Shown here piece after piece: positions 1 through 7,883 of a stretch of 64,000 bases of DNA (the first letter of the stretch is position 1; each line of letters begins with the position of its first letter). The notes under the pieces were generated by a model. The model made no database searches. It had not been told where the DNA came from and saw nothing but the letters and a program-made list of their open reading frames with translations. The position numbers and the translations under genes were made by a program. The stretch lies in NCBI RefSeq assembly GCF_000403845.2, contig NZ_KE159567.1, forward strand, positions 1,806,911 through 1,870,910, given 5' to 3'. The DNA comes from Eubacterium sp. 14-2 (GTDB lineage: Bacteria; Bacillota; Clostridia; Lachnospirales; Lachnospiraceae).

Positions 1-1
1 A

Positions 2-292
2 GATATCCACATCTACCCGAAATCCGATATGGCGGCGGGGACGGTGCGGCTCGCCCAGGGCGTGGGCGGCCAGAGGATGGTGTTCCCAAATTCCGTGAAT
101 GCGGAGGATGATATCGCGCTGCTTGCCAGTACGAGGGAATGCACGAAGAACGGGGTTCCGGAGAAAAAGGAAGGGTTCTACCAGTACAGCGCCGCATGGG
201 ATTCCAAGCATAAGGTGATGCTGGAGGGCGGGAAAACGGCGAGGCTGTTATTTACGATGCAGGAGATGCAGGAAGGGGGCGGGACATTCTGA
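2..292 (+). CDS. C-terminal end of a phage structural protein (partial)
   Basis: An open frame runs from the left edge of the window to a TGA at 290-292, so the first residues and any domain that would identify it are missing. About 96 residues are visible. They are rich in Gly, Ala and Glu and show no membrane segment or motif I recognise. The stop overlaps the ATG of the GH18-type gene by one base (TGATG), so the two genes are translationally coupled. Its place directly before a tail hydrolase, holin and endolysin suggests a tail or baseplate component, but this rests on context only. An internal ATG at 29 is unlikely to be the true start, because the frame stays open upstream. Confidence 0.6.
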   Translation, partial: DIHIYPKSDMAAGTVRLAQGVGGQRMVFPNSVNAEDDIALLASTRECTKNGVPEKKEGFYQYSAAWDSKHKVMLEGGKTARLLFTMQEMQEGGGTF

Positions 293-2763
293 TGGACGCA
301 CTCAAAGGAAAGCAGATCATGGTATGGACATTCATGGGCAATACGAGGATGTACCAGGCGCTCCGGGACTACGGCGACCGCATCAGCCAGATCGGGCTTT
401 TTTCCTTCAAGGTCAGGGCGACCGGGGAAATTTATGAGAGCGGCGTTTCCATTGCGGCAGGCTCCACCATGCGGACGTATATCAGCAAATGGCCGCACAT
501 CAAGTGGCTGCTGACCGTGGCGAATGACGGCACGAACAGCATCTTCAAGGCACTGCGGGAGAACACGGACGGGGCGCAGGATAAGTTCCTCTCGGAGCTT
601 GTGCGGATCATGGAAAAGTACCCGTGGTGTGACGGCGTGGACATCGACCTGGAGAAAGGGGACGATTATTCCACGGCGGCAAAATCAACCGCCATGTTCC
701 GCAATATTTACAACACTGTGAAGTCCTACAACCCCGCAAAGCTGATGAACATCTGCCTGCCGGGGATGGACAGCATCAACGGATCTGTTGGAGGAGAGAA
801 CTGGTGCGTCTACGGCGACCTTAATCAATACTGCGATACGGCCTCCATCATGAGCTACGGCATGGCATGGGCGGGCAGCGCGCCGGGGCCGGTATCTCCC
901 CGCTCATGGCTGGAGGGCATCTATGATTACGCCGTAAAAGTGATGAACCCGGATAAGGTGTTTTTGGGGATGCCCGCCTACGGGTGGAACTGGAGGATAC
1001 ACGATACACAAAAAAATATGGGCGTGACCTACCGGGGGACTTCCAACACCTACTATGCCGCACAGCTTTGGATGACGGGCGGTTATAACTTCACGGATGA
1101 CAAGCCGCCGCAGCCCTTCATCCCCATCGTGGCCTATTGGGACGACTACGACAAAGTGCCGTGGGCGCTTCCCCATGTGTACGACTACATGGAGGGGCGG
1201 GATGCAGTTTCCTATGAATACCCGCTGCTTTCCGGCACATACAACCGCAGGCATTACCTTACCGCTTATGGCAAGGAGCAGAAGACGGAATTTGAAAATA
1301 TCCTTGTTGACCGGAGCGCAGATAATCCGTCAAATGCGGCAGGCATTATTTCCATTGAAAACGGCGTGGCGGTGCTTGGGGATGAAGGTTCGGCAACGTA
1401 CCAATTTAGTGTATCTTCGGCGGGAACCTATGATGTGGCGGTGCGTATCTGTTATCCGTTTTGGGATAAGAATAGCATCTACATTTCGCTTGATGGGACG
1501 ACATCGCATTTCACGGAAAGCCGCCTGTGGTGGCCGTACTGGAGGACTTCCTTCTGGACGATGCTTGCAAAGGGAATATCGCTTTCGGCGGGGACGCATA
1601 CCATCAAAATATCCGTGGACATGAAGGGCGTGCAGTTTTATGGTTTCCGTGTCTGCGGCTCTTTTTTCGAATATCCGTCTGCGGGGAAAGCGGTCTATAC
1701 GCTTGCGCCGCGGAAATTCAAGGACGTGGACGGCAACATGGCGCAGCCGGACAAAGGCTTCAAGCTGACGCTGGAGATGCTCCGCAGGAAGCCGGACTCG
1801 GCACTCATCTGGTACGAGGACTTCCGGGATGAGAACCCCCTGCCGGAAAGCTACTGGACGACGCTCTCCGGCAAATGGGAGGTGTGGCGGGAGGGCTACG
1901 AGAACCGGCCGTACTCCCAGCTTGAGGGGAGCGGGCAGCTTGCATGGAAGTACAGCGGATTTAAGGAACTGCACCTGCGGGCAAGGCTGGCGTTCCCGGC
2001 AGACGGCAGCGGGAAGGCAGGGGTGTTCTGCGGGGATGTATTCTGCTGCTTAAATTATGATACACAGAGGGTGGAGCTTTACAAGGGCTCCGCCCTCCTT
2101 GGCAGTTACAGCCAGACGATCAGCCGGACGGCGAATGCAGACCTGCGTGGGAATCCAACCATGTACACTATTGAAATGCGTATCCGGGGGAACAGGGTGC
2201 GCGTCTATTCCGGCGCATCCTACACGCTGCGTTTCACGGCGACAATCAGTGGATTTTCCGGCGGTTATGCAGGGTACCGCTCCGATAACCGCACCGTCTG
2301 CGAACTGATGAGGCTTGGGGACGCATGGACGTATGAGCCTTACGAGCGGTTTGACGTGAGGATGCCGGACGGCAGTTTTAAATCCTTCGGCCGGATCAGC
2401 AGAAGCAATGCGGCATGGGATGAGGAATTCCAGGTGTTCACGCTGACCGCCGATGTGGAGGAAAGCGCCACACGAAATGAGGACATTTCGATGGATTATG
2501 ATTTTTTCCATTCGGAGCTGATGAAGATATCCTGCGGGAACAACTACACGGCAGAGGTCACTCCGAGGGACATCAATATCTGGATTTCCCGGCTGTTTTT
2601 AGGGGACGCGGACGGCTTCTCCATCCTCTATTACCAGGACGTGGACTCCCTCGTCTATTGGGCGAACCAGGCGGCGTACCGCTGGAAGCTGCGGGGGATG
2701 TGTATGTGGTCGCTTGGGCAGGAGGACATGAGGCTTTGGGAGTGGCTTCCAAAGCAGATATAA
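292..2763 (+). CDS. Phage tail-associated GH18-family glycoside hydrolase with inserted carbohydrate-binding domains
   Basis: Predicted 823-residue hydrolase, probably acting on cell-surface glycan or peptidoglycan during phage adsorption. Residues 114-121 read DGVDIDLE, the GH18 signature, with E121 as the expected proton donor. Residues 1 to about 335 look like most of a TIM barrel. Residues about 345-455 resemble a CBM6-like beta-sandwich, and about 500-680 a LamG-like jelly roll. The last 50 residues contain MWSLGQED, which normally ends a GH18 barrel, so the extra domains appear to be inserted before the final strand. There is no signal peptide, as expected for a virion protein. It is coupled to the upstream gene by TGATG and followed by holin and endolysin. 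The GH18 call is firm; the substrate is unknown. Confidence 0.82.
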   Translation: MDALKGKQIMVWTFMGNTRMYQALRDYGDRISQIGLFSFKVRATGEIYESGVSIAAGSTMRTYISKWPHIKWLLTVANDGTNSIFKALRENTDGAQDKFLSELVRIMEKYPWCDGVDIDLEKGDDYSTAAKSTAMFRNIYNTVKSYNPAKLMNICLPGMDSINGSVGGENWCVYGDLNQYCDTASIMSYGMAWAGSAPGPVSPRSWLEGIYDYAVKVMNPDKVFLGMPAYGWNWRIHDTQKNMGVTYRGTSNTYYAAQLWMTGGYNFTDDKPPQPFIPIVAYWDDYDKVPWALPHVYDYMEGRDAVSYEYPLLSGTYNRRHYLTAYGKEQKTEFENILVDRSADNPSNAAGIISIENGVAVLGDEGSATYQFSVSSAGTYDVAVRICYPFWDKNSIYISLDGTTSHFTESRLWWPYWRTSFWTMLAKGISLSAGTHTIKISVDMKGVQFYGFRVCGSFFEYPSAGKAVYTLAPRKFKDVDGNMAQPDKGFKLTLEMLRRKPDSALIWYEDFRDENPLPESYWTTLSGKWEVWREGYENRPYSQLEGSGQLAWKYSGFKELHLRARLAFPADGSGKAGVFCGDVFCCLNYDTQRVELYKGSALLGSYSQTISRTANADLRGNPTMYTIEMRIRGNRVRVYSGASYTLRFTATISGFSGGYAGYRSDNRTVCELMRLGDAWTYEPYERFDVRMPDGSFKSFGRISRSNAAWDEEFQVFTLTADVEESATRNEDISMDYDFFHSELMKISCGNNYTAEVTPRDINIWISRLFLGDADGFSILYYQDVDSLVYWANQAAYRWKLRGMCMWSLGQEDMRLWEWLPKQI

Positions 2764-2855
2764 AAACTTAATATTTCCTATTGGAAACTGGCGGATGTCC
2801 ACAGCGGGCAGCCGCTTTTTTCATACACAAAAATCATTTAAAGGAGGGTTTCACT

Positions 2856-3275
2856 ATGAAGGAATTCTGGAACACGATCCAACTCATTTTCACTGCCACC
2901 GGAGGGTGGCTCGGCTATTTCCTCGGCGGCTGTGACGGCCTGCTGTATGCGCTGATTGCTTTTGTCGTGGTGGATTATATCACAGGAGTGATGTGTGCCG
3001 CAGCGGATAAGAAGCTGTCCAGCGAGGTGGGCTTTAAAGGCATTGCAAAGAAGGTGCTGATCTTCCTGCTTGTGGGGATTGCCAACATCCTCGATGTGCA
3101 GGTCATCGGCACGGGCAGTGTGTTACGCACGGCGATCATTTTTTTCTATATCTCCAACGAGGGCGTGAGCCTTTTGGAGAATGCCGGACACCTGGGGCTG
3201 CCCATCCCGGAGAAGCTGCGTGAGATTCTGGAACAGCTCCATGACAGGGCAGAAAACGGGAAGGAGGATGAATAA
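2856..3275 (+). CDS. Phage holin, TcdE/Holin_4 type
   Basis: A 139-residue membrane protein expected to form the lesion that releases the endolysin from the cytoplasm. Hydrophobic stretches lie at about residues 6-20, 24-46, 62-80 and 85-100. The tail is charged (ending in EKLREILEQLHDRAENGKEDE-type sequence), as in the toxin-secretion/phage-lysis holin family. The start chosen is ATG 2856, preceded by AAGGAGGG at a normal distance. The frame is open back to 2781, but that stretch has no ribosome-binding site and is not holin-like. The endolysin gene begins 2 bases after the stop. Confidence 0.88.
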   Translation: MKEFWNTIQLIFTATGGWLGYFLGGCDGLLYALIAFVVVDYITGVMCAAADKKLSSEVGFKGIAKKVLIFLLVGIANILDVQVIGTGSVLRTAIIFFYISNEGVSLLENAGHLGLPIPEKLREILEQLHDRAENGKEDE

Positions 3276-3277
3276 GC

Positions 3278-4789
3278 ATGAAGCTGGTAGAAAGTATTCT
3301 GACAAGGAATCCCTGCTATACGGCAGGGAGAAAGATCACGGTAAAGGGGCTGATGCTCCATTCCGTGGGCTGTCCGCAGCCGAAGGCATCCGCTTTCATC
3401 AATAGCTGGAACAGCGCGTCCTATGACAGCGCCTGTGTCCATGGCTTCATTGACGGCAACGACGGTACGGCGTACCAGACGCTTCCGTGGAACCACAGGG
3501 GATGGCACTGTGGCTCCGGCAGCAAGGGCAGCGGCAACAATACCCACATCGGGGTGGAGATGTGCGAACCGGCGTGTATCAAATACACATCGGGCAGCAA
3601 TTTCACCTGCTCCGACACGGCTACGGCAAAAGCAGTGGCGAAACGGACTTATGAGACGGCGGTGGAGCTGTTCGCCATGCTCTGTGAAAAGTACAGCCTT
3701 GATCCGCTTGCGGATGGCGTCATCATCAGCCATAAGGAAGGGTGTAGCCGGGGTATTGCCAGTAACCACGGCGACCCGGAGCATTTATGGACGCAGCTTG
3801 GCATGGGGTACACCATGGACGGGTTCCGCAGGGCGGTCAAGGCGGCGATGGGTGGCGCATCCTCCGGCACAGGCGGATACACGAAGATCATGGGGAATGC
3901 CATGGCAACGGCGGAGCAGATGAAGGTATACCTTAAAGCAAAGAACCCATCCGTGGCACAGCCTGTCCTCGACATGGTTCCGCTGTACCTTTCGGAAGGA
4001 AAAGAGGAAGGGGTGCGGGGTGACATTGCTTTTGCGCAGTCCTGCCTTGAGACAGGGAATTTCACCTTTTCCGGCTCTGCGGTCACGCTTTCACAGAATA
4101 ACTTCTGCGGCATGGGCGTGACTTCTAACGGGGTAAAGGGGAATTCCTTTGACACGCCGCAGCTCGGCATCCAGGCGCAGGTGCAGCATTTGAAAGCCTA
4201 TGCTTCCACGGAGGCACTGAAGAATGCCTGCATTGACCCGCGGTTCAAGTATGTTACGAGGGGCTGTGCGGAATATGTGGAGTGGCTTGGGCAGAAGGAA
4301 AACCCTGCTGGAAAGGGATGGGCGACAGGCGCTGGCTATGGGGAGAAGATCCTCACGATCCTAAAAGGCATCCTCGGCACGGTGGGAGGGGCATCTGCCT
4401 CCGCGCCTGCAGAAACGGAAGTCTGGTACCGCGTCCGGAAGACCTGGGCAGATGCATCCTCACAGAAAGGGGCATTTAAAGTATTAGAGAACGCAAAGAA
4501 ATGTGTGGATGAGAACCCCGGCTATTCCGTTTTTGATGAATCCGGGAAAGCGGTGTACACCAAGGCGGCAGCGTTCAAGCCGTATCTGGTGCGGGTGTCC
4601 ATCCCCGACCTTAACATCCGGAAAGGCCCAGGCACTGACCATGCAAAGACCGGGAAATATACGGGAGCCGGCACTTTTACGATTGTGGAAGAGGCAGACG
4701 GAAAAGGCGCATCCAGGTGGGGGCTGCTGAAATCCTATCAGAGCGGACGAAATGGATGGGTGAGTCTGGATTATGCACAGAGAGTGTAA
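3278..4789 (+). CDS. Phage endolysin: amidase + glucosaminidase + SH3
   Basis: A 503-residue peptidoglycan hydrolase with three parts. Residues about 15-190 are an N-acetylmuramoyl-L-alanine amidase of the Amidase_2 type: H28 lies in MLHSVGC, and a second His region lies near SHKEGCSRG and GDPEHLW. Residues about 205-370 match an endo-beta-N-acetylglucosaminidase domain, with a candidate catalytic Glu in AQSCLETG. Residues about 440-503 form an SH3 domain (LNIRKGPG) for wall binding. A short segment at about 385-435 resembles a SPOR/Cpl-7-like linker domain. No signal peptide is present, which fits holin-dependent release. The ribosome-binding site is GGAAGGAGG just upstream. Two catalytic domains that cut different bonds are common in phage lysins of Firmicutes. 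Confidence 0.92.
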   Translation: MKLVESILTRNPCYTAGRKITVKGLMLHSVGCPQPKASAFINSWNSASYDSACVHGFIDGNDGTAYQTLPWNHRGWHCGSGSKGSGNNTHIGVEMCEPACIKYTSGSNFTCSDTATAKAVAKRTYETAVELFAMLCEKYSLDPLADGVIISHKEGCSRGIASNHGDPEHLWTQLGMGYTMDGFRRAVKAAMGGASSGTGGYTKIMGNAMATAEQMKVYLKAKNPSVAQPVLDMVPLYLSEGKEEGVRGDIAFAQSCLETGNFTFSGSAVTLSQNNFCGMGVTSNGVKGNSFDTPQLGIQAQVQHLKAYASTEALKNACIDPRFKYVTRGCAEYVEWLGQKENPAGKGWATGAGYGEKILTILKGILGTVGGASASAPAETEVWYRVRKTWADASSQKGAFKVLENAKKCVDENPGYSVFDESGKAVYTKAAAFKPYLVRVSIPDLNIRKGPGTDHAKTGKYTGAGTFTIVEEADGKGASRWGLLKSYQSGRNGWVSLDYAQRV

Positions 4790-4810
4790 CTGAATATTGG
4801 AGGACAGAAA

Positions 4811-4850
4811 AACAAGCCCGCGGCATTTGAAACGATGCTGCGGGCTTGTT
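4811..4850. terminator. Bidirectional terminator between the lysis genes and the minus-strand gene
   Basis: A 16-base-pair stem (arms 4811-4826 and 4835-4850, one G-U pair, 8-base loop) starts AACAAGCCCGC and ends GCGGGCTTGTT. It is followed by TTTG on the plus strand, and on the minus strand by a T run. It lies between two genes that converge on it, so it probably stops transcription from both sides. Confidence 0.85.
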
Positions 4851-4865
4851 TTGCGTTCTGCGGTT

Positions 4866-5168
4866 TTAATCTGTTTTCCTTGGTGCGGCTGACAGGTGCA
4901 TCGGCTTCGTCATCAGCTCCACGCAGTCCGAAAAGCCGAGCAGATAAGCAAGAGCGCCGTAACGTGCGCCAAGTGCGTTCTGTTCGCAGGAGTGCAGGTC
5001 AATCAGCGACCGTGCCTCCTGCGGCAGGTCCATAGCCTCCAGCCGGTCTAAATATTCCCCTGACTTCCGGGCAATTTCCTGGTATTCTTCATCCTTTTCC
5101 AGGATGCGGTCCAGTATGCCGTTTACCCGCATATCCATCAGCAGGTACAATACGGAATCCTTATCCAT
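4866..5168 (-). CDS. Small helical protein of the recombinase cassette (DUF6809-like)
   Basis: A 100-residue, largely helical, acidic protein (MDKDSVLYLLMDMRVNG...). It has no membrane segment, no cysteine cluster and no catalytic motif. It resembles the short DUF6809-type proteins often found near large serine recombinases in Lachnospiraceae; that assignment is from memory of the family and is tentative. Its start at 5168 has a good AGGAGGG site. It is transcribed away from the recombinase genes and ends at the terminator at 4811-4850. Function unknown. Confidence 0.7.
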   Translation of the reverse strand: MDKDSVLYLLMDMRVNGILDRILEKDEEYQEIARKSGEYLDRLEAMDLPQEARSLIDLHSCEQNALGARYGALAYLLGFSDCVELMTKPMHLSAAPRKTD

Positions 5169-5357
5169 GGCAGAATCCCTCCTTTCCTCAGTGGTGCATA
5201 TTAACTCTGAATCTGCAGGTTATCAACTTAAAAATGGATGGGGAATAGTGACAAGCCGGTATTTCATAAAATGCCATGGACGGCTTTCTGTATTTTTTTC
5301 AAAAAACACCCCATCAAAAAGCCCTCCAAATCTCCGTATAGTGAGGAGGTGCTTTCC

Positions 5358-5771
5358 ATGACGGAGGAACAGAAAAAGCAGATCATACGCCTTCGGAAGA
5401 AAGGCTGTGGATATACGGCGGTTGCAAACAAAGTCGGGATTTCAAAAGACACGGTCAAGAGCTTCTGCAGGAGGAACGGGCTGGCGGGGGAAATGGCGGT
5501 GTCTGCGGAAACGCAGGTTCCGGGATGCAGGGAGTGCGGAAAGCCCCTGCAGCAGAGGTCAGGGATGAAGCCCCGCGTGTTCTGCTGCGGTGAATGCAGG
5601 GTGAAGTGGTGGCATGAGCATCCGGAGAAAATAAAACAGCGGGCGGTCTATTCTTTTACCTGTGCCGGCTGCGGAAAAGCATTCACGGCTTACGGCAATT
5701 CCAAACGGAAATACTGCTCCCACGAATGCTATGTCAGGAACCGTTTCAAAGGCGGTGATGGAGGTGAGTAA
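5358..5771 (+). CDS. HTH + zinc-ribbon DNA-binding protein of the recombinase cassette
   Basis: A 137-residue protein. Residues 1-45 form a sigma-70-region-4-like helix-turn-helix (QIIRLRKKGCGYTAVANKVG, then ISKDTVKSF). Two Cys-rich ribbons follow: CRECGKPL...CCGEC, and CAGCGKAF...YCSHECY. It probably regulates the cassette or assists recombination. The start is ATG 5358 with GAGGAGGT 7-8 bases upstream; the frame is open to 5238 but has no site there. The end overlaps the next gene by 14 bases, giving an operon of four genes ending with two recombinases. Confidence 0.78.
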   Translation: MTEEQKKQIIRLRKKGCGYTAVANKVGISKDTVKSFCRRNGLAGEMAVSAETQVPGCRECGKPLQQRSGMKPRVFCCGECRVKWWHEHPEKIKQRAVYSFTCAGCGKAFTAYGNSKRKYCSHECYVRNRFKGGDGGE

Positions 5772-5940
5772 AGAACAGTTCAGGGCTGAACGGCTCTATC
5801 TTATGTCTCTTTCCGTGGCAAAATCCATGTTGCAGAAGGGCGTCATTTCAGAGAAGGAATTTGCGGAAATTGATACAATCCTGCTTAAAAAATACCGGCC
5901 AACTTTGGGTACATTATTAGCCGGAAAACCCTTGATATAA
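5758..5940 (+). CDS. SHOCT-like small protein
   Basis: A 60-residue protein. Its centre reads MLQKGVISEKEFAEID, with the short amphipathic helical pattern of SHOCT domains (a growth-cue helix pair usually at protein C-termini). The start at ATG 5758 lies inside the preceding gene, with only a weak AAAGGCGG site, so translation is probably coupled. Small SHOCT-like proteins directly before large serine recombinases recur in Lachnospiraceae elements and may be accessory factors for integration. The role is not established. Confidence 0.65.
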   Translation: MEVSKEQFRAERLYLMSLSVAKSMLQKGVISEKEFAEIDTILLKKYRPTLGTLLAGKPLI

Positions 5941-5984
5941 TTGCGTTTTAGAGTGATGTATAGTAGCGGAAAGGAGTTGATTTC

Positions 5985-7883
5985 ATGCGGAAAATCAGCA
6001 AGATAGAGCCAAAGCTGCCGGTTATCCAGGCACGGAAGAAGGTCGCCGCCTATGCCCGTGTTTCCAAGGACACCGAGCGGCTGATGCATTCCGTTTCCGC
6101 GCAAGTGAGCTATTACAGTACTCTGATACAGAAAAACCCCGAATGGGAGTATGCAGGGGTATATGCGGACATGGGTATATCCGGCACGGACACATCCAGG
6201 CGCGGTGAATTCTTAAGAATGCTGGCAGACTGTGAGGAAGGGAAAATTGACATCATCCTGACAAAATCCATCAGCCGTTTCGCAAGAAACACGGTTGACC
6301 TGTTGGAGACGGTGAGGCATTTGAAGAACCTCGGCATCGAGGTGCGGTTTGAAAAAGAGCATATCCATTCGCTCTCGGAAGACGGCGAGCTGATGCTCAC
6401 CCTCCTCGCATCCTTTGCACAGGAGGAGAGCCGGAGCATTTCGGAAAACGTGAAATGGGGAGTCAGGAAGCGGTTCCAGTCCGGGGAAATCGGGGCGGCA
6501 AACAAGCACATCCTTGGGTACCAGTATGATGAGGATGAGAAAAAATATGTCATCATACCGGAAGAGGCGGAAGCAGTCCGCTGGATGTTCAAGATGTACA
6601 TTGACGGGGTTCCCCTGCGGGGGATTGCGGAGAGCATGAACAGTGCAGGCATCCGCACCACGCTTGGGAATGACTTTCAGGAAGCATCGGTGCGGCAGCT
6701 TATCTTCAACGAGGTCTATGCCGGGGATATCCGGCGGCAGAAATGCTACATGGCAGACCCGATCACAAAAACGAAGGTGAAAAACTGCGGGGAGCTGCCG
6801 CAGTATTACATGGCAGACTGCCATGAAGCCATCATTGACCGTGAGACTTATGCAAAGGTCCAGGCGGAGATGGAACGGCGGGCAGGGCTTGTCAATCCTA
6901 CCTACCCTTTTACGGGAAAGATAAAATGCGGCATATGCGGCCAGAGCTTTACCCGCAGGAAAGGAACCACCAAAGGGAAAGAATATGTCAGTTGGTTCTG
7001 CAGGGCGAAAAAGGAAGTCGGGATGACCTGCACAAGCCGCAATTATTCAGAGCAGAACCTCATGGAGATATGCGCAAAGCTGATGGGGACGGACAGTTTT
7101 GACGGGACGGCTTTTGAAAGCTCAGTCAGGCTCATTTCGGCACTGCCGGACGGCAGCCTTGAGGTGCAGTTTTTTGACGGACAGATAAAGCGGTGGGAGA
7201 TGCCTCCGAAGCCCGCGAAAGTGCCTGACAAGCCGATGAAGAAAAGACCTGCGCATCTCTTTGATGGGAAGATATTCTGTGGGCAGTGCGGCAGACGGTA
7301 CGGCAGGGCAGTCAGTGAAAGCAAAGACAGGCACCTTTACTGGTACTGCAGGGCAAAAAGCCATCATGGGGTAACCTGCGACAGCGTGAATTATCCGGAT
7401 TCGGAGATGAAGGAAATCTTCTGCATGGTCATGGGGCTGGAAGCATTCGATGAAGGCTTTTTCACGGAAACCGTGGAGCGGATGGTGGTGCAGAAGACAG
7501 GGAGCATTGATTTCCATCTGAAGGACGGCACGGTTAAGGCTTACGAAACATTGAAACTCCGGAGTAACAGGCATGAGAACACATCAACGGATGAATTTAC
7601 CGGAAAAATCAGATGCGCCTCCTGCGGCAACCTTTACCACAGATACTGCTGCTATGGAAAATACACATACTGGCGGTGCAGCGGCAAGTCAAAGGTCAGG
7701 ACGGAATGCAGCGGCCGGGATTTTCAGGATTCGGACATCCGTAAGGTTTCCGCCTACATGATGGGCATGGAGGAATTTGACGCGGAAGCGTTCAATGGAA
7801 CGGTAGATTATGTCACGGCGTTTCCGGACGGCAGCCTGGAAATCCACTTTTATGACGGGAGGGCAGAGCGATGGCAAAGGTGA
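5985..7883 (+). CDS. Large serine recombinase with three tandem zinc-ribbon modules
   Basis: A 632-residue site-specific recombinase, probably part of the element's integrase. The catalytic domain spans about residues 18-160: S27 lies in YARVSKD, and the conserved arginines lie in SISRFARN and AQEESRSISENVKWG. A recombinase DNA-binding domain follows at about 170-290. After it come three copies of a roughly 95-115-residue unit, with first cysteines at C315, C432 and C544. Each unit is a zinc ribbon (CGICG, CGQCG, CASCG) followed by helices and a beta segment (GSLEVQFFDG, GSIDFHLKDG, GSLEIHFYDG). Most large serine integrases have one ribbon and a coiled coil; no coiled coil is seen here. It overlaps the next recombinase by 13 bases. 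RBS GGAAAGGAG lies before ATG 5985. Confidence 0.9.
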   Translation: MRKISKIEPKLPVIQARKKVAAYARVSKDTERLMHSVSAQVSYYSTLIQKNPEWEYAGVYADMGISGTDTSRRGEFLRMLADCEEGKIDIILTKSISRFARNTVDLLETVRHLKNLGIEVRFEKEHIHSLSEDGELMLTLLASFAQEESRSISENVKWGVRKRFQSGEIGAANKHILGYQYDEDEKKYVIIPEEAEAVRWMFKMYIDGVPLRGIAESMNSAGIRTTLGNDFQEASVRQLIFNEVYAGDIRRQKCYMADPITKTKVKNCGELPQYYMADCHEAIIDRETYAKVQAEMERRAGLVNPTYPFTGKIKCGICGQSFTRRKGTTKGKEYVSWFCRAKKEVGMTCTSRNYSEQNLMEICAKLMGTDSFDGTAFESSVRLISALPDGSLEVQFFDGQIKRWEMPPKPAKVPDKPMKKRPAHLFDGKIFCGQCGRRYGRAVSESKDRHLYWYCRAKSHHGVTCDSVNYPDSEMKEIFCMVMGLEAFDEGFFTETVERMVVQKTGSIDFHLKDGTVKAYETLKLRSNRHENTSTDEFTGKIRCASCGNLYHRYCCYGKYTYWRCSGKSKVRTECSGRDFQDSDIRKVSAYMMGMEEFDAEAFNGTVDYVTAFPDGSLEIHFYDGRAERWQR

